NCBI GenBank assembly: GCA_033065855.1
Contig: JAVXUO010001034.1
Location: 1,302,001 to 1,366,000 of the forward strand
Direction: 5' to 3'
DNA: 64,000 nucleotides
Source of the DNA: Escallonia rubra
Taxonomy: Eukaryota; Streptophyta; Magnoliopsida; Escalloniales; Escalloniaceae
Shown here: positions 46,954-58,100 of the stretch, one piece after another
Layout: every line of letters begins with the position of its first letter
Position numbering within the stretch: position 1 is the stretch's first letter
Notes under the pieces: model-generated
What the model saw: the letters and a program-made list of their open reading frames with translations, nothing else
Databases searched by the model: none
What the model was told of the DNA's origin: nothing
Program-made: the position numbers and the translations under genes

Positions 46954-47800
46954 AGGCTAATTACACCTATGTCACTGAGGTTAGGGTATAATTACAATCA
47001 AGGACATTAAGTTTTAAAATGCAAAATACCGTGGCCAAACACTTTTAAAATGTATCAGTCGTGTCTGTCCGTCAAAATTCCGTCCAAAAAGTGTACTTTT
47101 TTAATGATGTCATTGGTACGTATTTTTAAAATGACGATACTACCCCTTATACTGTATATACTGAATATTTTAAAAAAATTTAATCTTTGATTTCAACCTT
47201 AATTTGAAAATTAGGGTTTTAAAACTCTGAAATTGATGTATTCCCTATTTAAAAATTTCTCAATTTGCAGTTTATTTCATCAAAATTATTCCGAGCCATG
47301 TTCCAATTTCTCAATGTGATCTTTATGAAGTATTTTGAGCCATCATCGAAACCCTAATTCTCAATTTGCATTTTTTCACTGAAATCCTCCCCACGCACCG
47401 GCAGCCTCTCCTTCGCCCCACGCCGGCAGCCCAATCCCCTCGCCCCACGCCGGCCCCTTTAATTTTCACAAACCACCGTCGGTCAACCCACCCACATAAC
47501 CACCATACACAAATCACCCTGTTACCTCCCAATGTCGAATATCTCCACCACTGTCGAATATCTTCACCGTCGGTCAAATCGCGCCGTTACCTCCATCACT
47601 GTCGAATATCTTTGCGGCGGGAGGTGCGGCGTTGCGGTGACAGGGAAGGGGGAGGGTGGGTGCGGCGACGGGGAGGCAGACGGGGCCGTGAAGGGGTTTA
47701 GTGCTTAACTTTGAACTGTGGGGGGTTTAGTGCTTAACTTTGAAGTGGAGGGGGGCAAATCGCACAACGTGTAAAGTAGAGGGGGTCATTCCCTATTTTC
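46954..47800. mobile_element. TIR element family copy C, one end recognised
   Basis: The left end GGCTAATTACACCTATGTCA, followed by CTGAGGTTAGGG and AATTACAATCAAGGACAT, is the same terminus as copies A and B. Interior words CGTCCAAAAAGTGTACTTTTT and ACTGTATATACTGAATATTTT are shared with them, and there is a GC-rich core at 47385-47690. A matching right terminus was not found. The sequence from about 47700 repeats GGTTTAGTGCTTAACTTTGA twice (47697-47745), then reads CAAATCGCACAACGTGTAAA, probably a different repeat. The right limit is therefore approximate. Confidence 0.6.
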
Positions 47801-47812
47801 TCCTTTCCTGAA

Positions 47813-48215
47813 TGCATCCAAATAAAAAAGGCTAGTAAGGCGACCCTGTGGCATCTGCAAAAGCAAAAAGAAATCCATCTCTCTTACAACGGCGTATCAA
47901 CAACCTCCCAAGGGCTAACAACTATGCTAGCTGCTCTCTTTTCTGAAACTTTCACAATTCAGACTTGCAAAGGGATCAAACGCGTCCACAGGGAATCGAA
48001 CACCTACTGGAAGCTGACATCATGGGAATTGTGCGTCCCCGATTCTAATTTATTTTACCTCACTAGTGTATCCAATCCAAATAAAAAGGCTATTAAGGAC
48101 ACCCCTGGCATTTGCAAAAGAACAAAAAAAAACCCTCTCTCAGGAAGAAGTATCAACAGGGCTAATAACTGCGTTAGCTGCTCTCCATTCTGAAACTTTT
48201 GAAATTCAGTCTTGT
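47813..48215 (+). repeat. Imperfect tandem duplication, period about 255 bp
   Basis: The block at 47813-47965 (ATCCAAATAAAAAAGGCTAG ... GCTAGCTGCTCTCTTTTCTG ... AATTCAGACTTG) is repeated with about 20% differences at 48067-48215 (ATCCAATCCAAATAAAAAGG ... GTTAGCTGCTCTCCATTCTG ... AATTCAGTCTTG). It lies just beyond the 3' end of ALG6. No coding frame is conserved between the copies. Confidence 0.7.
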
Positions 48216-49111
48216 GCGAGCCAAAAAAACATTTCATTGTCACCACCACCAGCCCCCCCAGCCCCAACGGCAAAAATAACATTCATCATCACCACCACCA
48301 CCAGCCCTTCAACCCGCTGAAAAGAACCCCATAGTTGTGAGATTTTGGCGTGCTTTTTTCAAGATCGGAAGATATTGAGTTGTTTAAATCTGTTAATAAA
48401 AAACAAAGTTTACTTCTGAAAACCAACTTGCAGAAGAAGTAAAAATATGTGTGTTCATATGCAGATAAGGACATCAGGAAGACAAGTGAGATTTTGTTCG
48501 AACTTTGGCAGACGTTGATGGCCAGTTGAAGATGGTGTTGCAAGCGGCCGTTGGTGGTCTCCCAATGTCAAAGCAATTGCTTGACTTCAGTCTCGGCTGT
48601 ATGCCATGAAGAAATCACAGGTGTCCCAAAGACTCGGGTGGACCGGGGTGAAAGGGAAAGCCATCGAAGTGCTAATGGAGCAGAAGTCACTCCCAATTCA
48701 TTTTCACTTTACAAGCATCAGGAGAAACACGTAATTTCAAAGGTTGGGCATGTGCATGGTATAATATCAAAGGTCAAAACATGCCAGTGATTAATACCCT
48801 GGATTCAGACATAAAAAAAGGCAAATTAAAGCTTCTAGGGAAGCACACAAAATCTCAAATATGCAGTCAAAACCAAGTTATCTACAAAGATTTGCTGAAG
48901 TAACCACAGGGACGCCATAAAAGTGTTAAATGAAAGTCATTTTTCTAAATTTTACGACTATTTTAACATAACGCAAGAAAGGAGGGCAACACGAATAGAT
49001 GTATATTAAAGAGTATGAATCAAAAGTTCTTGGCAAATTCTAGAGTATAAGTTGCCTCTCGTTATGTCTATTCTCGAAAAAAATCTAAATGCTAGTGTAA
49101 ACTAACAAAAA
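48216..49111. other. Intergenic, 3' flank of ALG6
   Basis: Contains a short CACCACCA-rich tract (about 48238-48304). No recognised gene. The last few hundred bases should include the ALG6 3' untranslated region, read on the minus strand. Confidence 0.5.
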
Positions 49112-52100
49112 CTAGAGGTGTTTTTCTTTATCAACGAGAATAGAGTTCATGGACAGCATCCACTGCTTTCTGTTTGCATATATAGCAACCAATACAAATT
49201 GAGTGAAGCAGAGAAGCATGATGAACGCATCAAAAAGGAAAGGATACTTCTCGGGAGGACGTACGGTCAAGTAGATAATGTGAAGAGAAAAAGAGCACAG
49301 TAAAAGAAAGGCACTCAAAAAGGACCTCAGACTTGTACAAGAATGAGTCTCTCTTGTATCTAGTCTTCCACCAGGCACATTGCAAAGCAGGATGAAGATA
49401 CCATATAAGGCAATATATGGCAAAATCAAGTTATCCCGGCAAAGGAGAGGGAACATTGAGAACAGTGCATAATGTGTTAACCACCGGATAAGAAAAGGCT
49501 CTTCCAGTGCCAAAAGGCTTGCCGGCAGAAGCGGCAAGAGAATAGACTTCTCATGTACTGCACGTTAATGCAACTACGGTTATGAAAAGTAACTATAAAC
49601 TGTACAAGACACAAAACACCCAGATGAGGGGGGTGGAAGATGCTTTCACATACCTTGAAATGAGAATAGATAGAATGAGAAAGCGCTGTTTAACAACGCA
49701 TACAGAAAACCTTGTTTGCTTGGAGCCCGTAGTTGCTGAACCATTGAAGGCAGACATGTAGAAACGGTTGCACCAAGACTAAGTAATTTCAGTGACCGCA
49801 TGGTGAATAACCTCTTCCACTTTATAAGAATTGAAGTGGTGCACCAAAAATTAGCCACATAATCCTCATAAATTCCTCTCTCAAAAGGAGCTAGACGGGA
49901 GACTACCTGAAACAGAATCAACCCAAGCATATACATTTAACTCATGTAAGTTAGACCACCTAAGAATGGCAGAACAATCAAAAATAAGAAAGACAGAGAC
50001 CTGCAATCCAATTAAGTTCCAGTTTAAGTCATAACGAATGGATAAAATTATCAAATAAAACACCCGCCCCCCTCCCCGAGGTGTCTTATCCGGCAAGCTG
50101 CTCCGGCCGGCAGCCATCATGGAAAAGCTGTCAGCTGATTCTCATGAGGCAAAAGCTTTTTTCAGGCTCATGGAAAGGTGTAAGGAAGTCGTTAGATAGC
50201 TAGGTTTTTCCGCAATGGAATCCGACGGATCTGCAAATGTATAAGGAGGCCTCTAGGTCAAGGGAGGTTCTTCAAGCAGCTTCGGGGCAGATCTGGAGGT
50301 ATCCTGGTCGTTGGTCCCTAAAATAGGGGAGGTCAATTCCTCTTCGTCGAGGTCCACGGCACTAACAGATCAAGGTTTGTCCGCATCCCTAAGGACTGGT
50401 CTAATCTGGATTGGAAGCTGGTGGTAAAGAAGCTAAGAAGGATTACAGATGGCAGTAATGATCGGTCTGATCCACCTTGACCATCCTTTTTGTCCGTGGC
50501 TCAGATCTCTTCAAGGCCTGATCTTCTCTTGCAATCGACCAAAAGGGGGCCAGCAGAAGGGGCCGATATTGTGATTGAGTCATCCTTGGTGGTGGATCGT
50601 CTTTCCTTTATGAAATGCCGCTTGGTGGGTCGCCTGAGCAGGTATGGTACAAAGCTTCCCTCTGCTCCAGTGGTTCAGAAATGGGTAGACCGAAAGTGGA
50701 AGGTGGATGGCGGGTTGAACGTGGCTGATTTAAGTGGTACTTTCAACCTTTTCAAGTTTCCTTCCATTTAAGCAACTAGGATTCTGGGTGAGACGCGCTG
50801 GGTGTGGGAGGGTATTCCCTGGATGTTGGATCAGTGGTATCAAGACTTTGGATGCAGTAAGGTGGATGCGTCCCCGGATGTTATCTGGGTTAGAGCTATG
50901 AGCCTTCCTCTCCATCAGTTGGATTTGGAGATTTTCAGAGCTACTGCGACCAGTGTGGGGGCTTTGTCAAGGTGGACAATGCAACTGTCTCTCGTTGGCT
51001 CGCATGAAGGTGCGGCTTGGAAGGAAGACTCCGGCTAACATTGGCATTGAGGTCCGTGCTGTGATTCTAAGGTCCTATTTTGTCTGAATCAGTAGCGTTT
51101 TGCGAGTTTCAGGACGCCGGTTGTGAGTTCTTGCCGTCATCGTCCACTAAGATGGTGGAGAAGGCGAGTGGTAGTCACGCCATGCTCCACCGAGACAATT
51201 GGGGTTTGATAGAAGTTACGAGTAGGTTGTGTCCTAAGCACGACGTGGAGCATTCAAGGCAAAATAGCATGTGGACAGGGAGCGGTTCAAAATTTAGACA
51301 TAACTTTGACAGAAGCGTAAGCCTTTTCAACTGGGACTCCAATCTAAAAATGTAAGCCTTAAGTCTTCTGAAGTGCATTCCAAGAGCTTAGTTCTTTATA
51401 ATTAAGAGTCTTGCAGTTGGGGCGGTATTGAGCTGGGTTATTTAAAATCAAACACTTTGATATTTTCCTAGTAATGTAAAACTTCCAGTTGCTGTTATGC
51501 TGAAAAGTTGAGAGCTATTTCACGCAACAATGGTTCGAAGCCGATAACGGACCTGCTCCCTTGTTCTCCCATGATAAATCCTAGCAATCCTTTGGCCAAT
51601 AAGTTCTGGGAAGACTTGGAGTTTTTGGGTTGCATGGACTAAAAGTTGGGCTGCCCTAAACTCAGCCTTGTAGCTGATTTTTAAACTTCTTCAACGGGAG
51701 GCATTACATACTATGATTCCTCAGATGTAGCAAGCGAAAGTGGTTCTGATAGGGAGCCTGACAGGGAGTTAGATGTTGCTTCATCTGCTAAGGATGTTTC
51801 CAGTGATTTCCAGTTGGTGGTTAGTGATTCAGAAACGTTGGGCTTGCATCCCTCCAGACATTGTGTCTATAGAATCGACCACAACAACTAGCAACTCGTC
51901 GAATTGGTCCTGAAAAGGGCGAAGAGTTTTGGAAAATTTTTGGCGTTTCGCTGGATGGGTACGAGGACAAAATCATTGGGTTGCTTCTTGATATAGAGTC
52001 TAAATGCAAGGTTGTTGAAGGTAGGGAGTGCAGACGCAATTTGAAGAATGCAAGTGCCAAGAAAGATTGGGAACTTAGAAAGTTGGAGTGTTCTATTAAT

Positions 52101-55100
52101 TAAAAAACCTGAAATGGAAGTGGGAGGGTACTTGAAGGGGAAGAGAAGAAGGCTTTCATGCAAATCTAACTTTATATGAAGCCACAATTGTTATCTTGGA
52201 ATTTTTTGGGTCTTAATCATCAAGTGAAACAGATGAAAGTCAAAAGGTGTTTGAACCAGTGGAGGCCAGGTTTGGTTTGCATCAAGAAACGAAAATGGAG
52301 AATATGAATGATGGAGTTTTTAGAAATGAGGCCCTTGGGCTGATTGGGTGTCGTTAGATGCTGATGATGCAGCAAGAGGTACTTTGGTAATGTGGGATAA
52401 ACGTCTTCTGTCAAAACTTGAGGTAATCAGAGGTTGCCATTCAGTTTCAAAACTTGGATCTTTTCAGGCATTTATGGCCTAGGCAACATCAAAAGTAACT
52501 GAAACCAGCTTCCGTTTGGCTAGGAAACTGAAACCGTTGAAAGACGATTTGAAAAAATGGAACAAGGAAGTTTTTGGCAAAATTGAAGTAAAGGTAGCTT
52601 CCGTTTTCGAAGAGGTTCAAAAGCTCGATAATCTTGAAAGGGCATAAAGCTTTATGCCCCAAGGTATTCAATCTTCAAGCTTGTTTAAAGGCAGGGAGCT
52701 TGTTAGTCTAAGAAGAGATCAGTTGGAGGATAGAATCCAAGGTATTGTGCCTTAAGGAGGGGGATAGGAACACTAAGTTTTTCCATCGTATCATTAATGC
52801 TCACAAAAAGGTTATCAGATTGGTAAAATCAAGAGTGGTGGGACTGAGTTGTCTTCGGAGAATGAAGTTAAGGTGGGCCTTGCTAACTTTTAGCGCTCTT
52901 TATTGTCAGACAGTGCTCTAGAGAGGCCTCGGATGGAGGATATGGAAAGCAACTTCTTGGACCATGTCAACATTTTATGGCTTAAGCGTACTTTCTGAGA
53001 GGAGGATATAGTTTCAGCTTTGAAGGCCGTGAACAGTGACAAAGCACCTGGCCTTGATGGGTTTTCCGTGGCCTTTTTCCAGCACTGCTGATCAGTGGTG
53101 AAGGTAGAAAATTTAGCTTTCTTTGAAGTTTCACGATCATGGGTTTATTTCCTTTGATTAAAAAGAAAGGTGGGGTAGAAGACAATTAAAGATTATCGTC
53201 CTATTAGTCATGTGGGTGGGCTCTTGTCAAAGCTGCTTTCCATCCATCTCAAACATGTTCTCCCGAAAGTAATCTCAAAATCCCAAAATGCGTTTGTTGG
53301 GGGGGTAGGCAAATCCTTGATGCAGTTTTGATTGCCAGTGAGTGTGTGGACTCTGGATTGATTAGCAGACAACCAGGCTTGACTTGTAAGCTCGATATTG
53401 AGAAGGCATACGATCACGTTAACTGGGATTTTTTTATGTTTATATTGAGTAATAGGGACTTTAAGGAAATTGGAGCGCTTGGCTACATTTTTCATTTCAC
53501 CTGTGAGAATTTTCACTGTTGGTGAATGGTTCCCCAACCAGTTTCGTTCATTCTTCAAGGGGCTTGCGGCAAAAGCGATCCTCTCTCTCCTTCTCCATTC
53601 TTGAGTGTGATGGAAGCTCTTAGTGGGCATTGATCGCGCTGTGGAAGGGTGTTTCATTAAAGGCTTTCAAGCAGGGGCTAATGTTGAGCCTGGAATGGTT
53701 GTGTTTCATTTGCTGATCGCTGACGACACTATCTTATTTTGTGAGGCAAATGCAGTCCACCTTCATTACCTTAGATTGGTGCCACTTCTTCTCCAGGCTT
53801 GCTCCCGCTTGAAAACTAATGTTGGGAAAAGCGAGATGATTCGGGGTAGGTCATGCTCTGGATTCTACCTCTATTGTTCATTCTTTTGGTTGTAGGATGG
53901 GTTGCTTGCCGATTACCAATTTGGAATTACCCTTGGGTGCTTCATTCAAAGATTTAGCTGTTTGGGACACTGTTGTCGAATGTTTTGAGAGGAGATTGGC
54001 GGGGTGAATAAAGCAATATCACTCAAAAAGGCGGTCGGTTAACCCTTATTAGAAGTAATCTTTCTAGTTTGCCGACCTATTTCATGTCTTTGCTTATGAT
54101 GCCTGTTTCTGTAGCAAATAGGTTGGAGAAATTAGAAAAAGATTTTCTGTGGGAAGGCTCTTTCGTTGAAAAAAATTTGACTTAATCAATTGCGAGGTTG
54201 TTGCTCTCCTATTTGCTGTGGCGCTTGGGGAATCAAGAACTTGCCCCTCTTTAATACTGCCTTCTTGGGAAATGGTTGTGAAGATTATTGCCAGAAAGGA
54301 ATGCTTTGTAGAGGAGATTAGCGGTTGGCAAGTTTTGAGGGCAAAGAATTTTCCTAAGATCGTTAAGAGAACTTACGGTTCTAGTCTGTGGCCTGGGATT
54401 TGCAAGGTGCTTGTTTCTTTTCGTCACCACATTCACTATGGAGTGGGTGACGGCGTCCATATGCAGTTCTGGCTTGACCTTGGGTGTGGGTAGGAGGAGC
54501 TTAAGAACACTTTCCCTAACTTGTACAGCCCAGCCTGTAATAAAGAAGTGACGGTGGCCGATATTTTGTCTAAATCTAGGAATGTCATTTGCTGGAAAGC
54601 AATCTATAGAAGAAACTTTTTCGATTGGAATTGGACTCTTGTCACTCAGTTTTTCAATTTGCTTTATCCTTTAGATCATAGTCAGGGTGGTGATGACAAA
54701 GTGCTGTGGAAAGGCAATTTCGATGGTCAATCTTCAGTCAAATCTTATTGCGCACAGTTATTGCTTGAGGCAGGTAGCTCGTTCCCTTGGCAGGCAGTGT
54801 GGGGATCATCCGCCCCACTTAGAGTTTGCATTTTTCACGTGGGAAGCTTCAAGAAACGCCATTCTTACTGCCGATAAAGGGGACTGATTTACGTCAACCG
54901 CTGATTCGTTTGCAAAGAAGATGGTGAGTCTGTGCCCCCCAGTCTTCTGCATTGTCCGCTCGTTAAATTGTTGTGAGATATGATTTTTAGTTTGGTGGGA
55001 ATTAGCTGGGTGATGCTTCTTTCGGCTGTGGATTTCCTGAAGAGCCGGTCTCTCTATATGCGCCCGAAGCAAAGATGGAAGCCCTGGGAGATAATTCCAC

Positions 55101-58100
55101 CTTGCTTGTTCTTTTGGAAAAAGAAAAATATGCGCCGGAGCTTTTGAAGGAGAGGAGCTGCCTTTAAGTAGGATACAGGCAGCTTTTTTGCTTTCTCTTT
55201 ATGGCTGGCTGAGGAATTCACTATTGGTTCCAGGGAAGCCTATATTGAGTTTTTGGACATCTTAAAATGTTTTATAACCAGCTCACTAGGTAATTTTGTG
55301 TACATGAGTGTAATCCCCTTGGTCTTCCTTGTTAATACATATCATTACTTATCAGAAAAAAAAAAAAGCATGGCAGAACGCTGGGAGCACAAAAAATATG
55401 GAACTAGACTGGCAGAAAATTTTCTTCAACGAGAACAGACTCTAATAAGCACTGATGCACTGATATATTTTCCTTCTTGTGAATATTCTGGAATGAAAAC
55501 TTAAGTTCAAAACTTACTCTTTGAATAGATTTTTAGTTGGACCCGTTGAATCAATGCAACTAGGACACTGAATATAAAGTGAGCAACTGGAACACACGAC
55601 CAAGATTAATATTGCATGCATATAGGTTTTCAAAGCGTGGCAGAAACAGAACGCTTGCCTCCAGTTTCAGCAAAAACTTCTCATAGGTATTACTGTCACG
55701 AAGTAAAAATTAAACCTATATTGCTAAGAAGCAAGTACGGAACAAAACGTTCAATTAAATAGTTTCTTCTAAAGATGAACTTAATAACGGTCTTACATTT
55801 TCTAACAGGTGTTAAGAATGTCGAGAAAACTAGAACAGCAGATGGCATGCTCCACAATATAGAAGAAAGAAAGCCTGATGCTATATAAATAGTCACGCTA
55901 GTGTTTTACCTCCAAAAATGCATCCACTGAATGAATATATGGCGACCAAACAACAGCAAATGTTCCTAAGACCACCAGGCCCAATTTTGCTACCTCAAGA
56001 AGTGGATTACGGCGCCTTAGGCATTTACCCAAGAGATGGCTAAAGAATGCGGGTGCAAAATAAGCACTCATCTGCACAAAAAAGAAAAGAATCCAGCAAA
56101 AACAGGTCAACCATGAAGAGTATTTTCAGCCTAAAAAGCTATAACAGCAAGCTGCTTAACTTAACCAGTACTTCAGAAATAAATAAGTGCTTCTTTAAGA
56201 GGCATGCACGACATGCAGCTGCATTCCTGCTCCCCCAGCCTAGTTTCTGTCGAATTTCGTTAATAAGGGCCATCATTCTTTATCCAGTTAATTTTTATCG
56301 ACGAGACCAACTTTAAGACAAAGATGAGATCACAAAAAGCCACTATTTAGATTAGTTCTCTGTCTTCAATAACCATTCTGCTGGACAGCAACAATACAGC
56401 ATTACTATAAGTGTAGTAACTGCTAGGTATCTAGTACCAGAGCGTCATTTTCCCTAGTCACGCATCATTAAATGTAAGAGTTCCTCCTAAAGGATACATT
56501 TATTAACAAATAGACTTATATGCTGTATTTTAAAGGTAAATTACGGTAGAAGTTAGGCAAGCCTATCATAAAAACAAATTTAAGCACGCAACAATGGTAC
56601 TAAGCAAATAGGTACCAAAGAAACTAAGATGGTATCTTATTGGAGAATTCTGAAAGCACACATGCATGGGTGAACCTGCAATGTCGAGCGTCACGTTATT
56701 CTCAAGCAGAAGTTGTCAGGGTACACTGGAATTCAAAATAACATCAGATCTGTAGCCAAAACAATTGGCCACAGAACAAAGATTGTTACCATAAGCAGGC
56801 TGCTGGTATTCAAAAAGTAATGTGGTTATTGCAACCACCCATCATTTTCACACACATTTGCAGTAATTCACTTGTCCACTACATACGAAGAGCACCGAGT
56901 TCTATAATGCTTTCCCAAAATGTTATAAACCAAAACCTAATCCAGCCCATGCAAACAAGGCATCCTGATTTCTTTTTAGCAACCTACTATGTCACTGTCA
57001 TGCAGTATGAGCCAAGTAATGACTTATCACATTAGCGAAATTGTTGTAGGGAGCATTTCATATCATGAGCCATCTTATGCACAACTGGTAATTGGCACAT
57101 GCTTTCCTCTATTCTAAAAAGTTACCGTTCTACAAGCAATCAATTTTGTACAAGCTAGCCAACTCTCGGCCAACTGATCTTCGACCCCACCTAACCCACC
57201 CACAAAAGAAATTAATTCCAAAGAAACCAAGCCCTTGTGTGTCTGTGTTTGTATAACCCCATGTCAACAAAAGAACTCATTAAAAATGGATGAAAAGAGA
57301 AGCCAGAATTATTAGGTGAAAATTAAGCCCTAATTTCATTTTTTTTCCACCAAGCACCTGGAACTTTGGATCTTCACATGAAACTCATACACATTGATCA
57401 CTTTGGAATTCCCAATAAACATTATGCAAATATCCTACTACTACCTCAACTTCAGCCCAGTTTTCTGTCTGCTTTTTGCGCTTCATAAGTTGTGTTTGTA
57501 GACCATTTTCCACATTCGTTACCAAGGATGTCAAATTTTGCATTTTCATTCATTAAGCTGTCGCCAAAAGCATAGATCGTATCCGAATCATACTCTTAAC
57601 AGTTCCTCTTTAGGAAAAGCCCAGACTTTGATTTCTTCCCACAATCCACCGTAATCTAATGTAAAATGTTAAAACAGTGAGAGTTGACTCTAATGAAGCT
57701 TTTCTAGAGATTTTGGACAGCTTGTTGCAGTCTATAGAAGAGCACATTTTTTGTGGCGTCCCCTAGTTGCATCCCAATAGCCTCGTGGAGCTATTAGCAG
57801 CCACATACACAAGCATATTGCCAACATTGACGACTTTGGCAGTCACGGTGCTCGTGATCTCAATTAAAGTGAAAAGGTTTCATGCTACTTGCCTATCTCA
57901 ACCCATATGTACACTGGCCGCAACTCAATTAAGAAACCCATGAAGATATTGTCTTAACATCAGATCTGAACATAGGTGAGATATTGAAGGGTTTTGCAGT
58001 CCATTGAATATTGTTCTTGTACAGAATCCTAATCTAGGTTCAGTTTTACTTTGATCTTCAAGCATAGAAAAATTATTTTCATGTTTAATTTGTGGCAGTG

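Noticed and set aside
47323-47701. Open frames on both strands with histidine/proline/arginine-rich products
   Set aside because: The same low-complexity GC-rich core as in the related TIR elements; no domain and no conserved frame.
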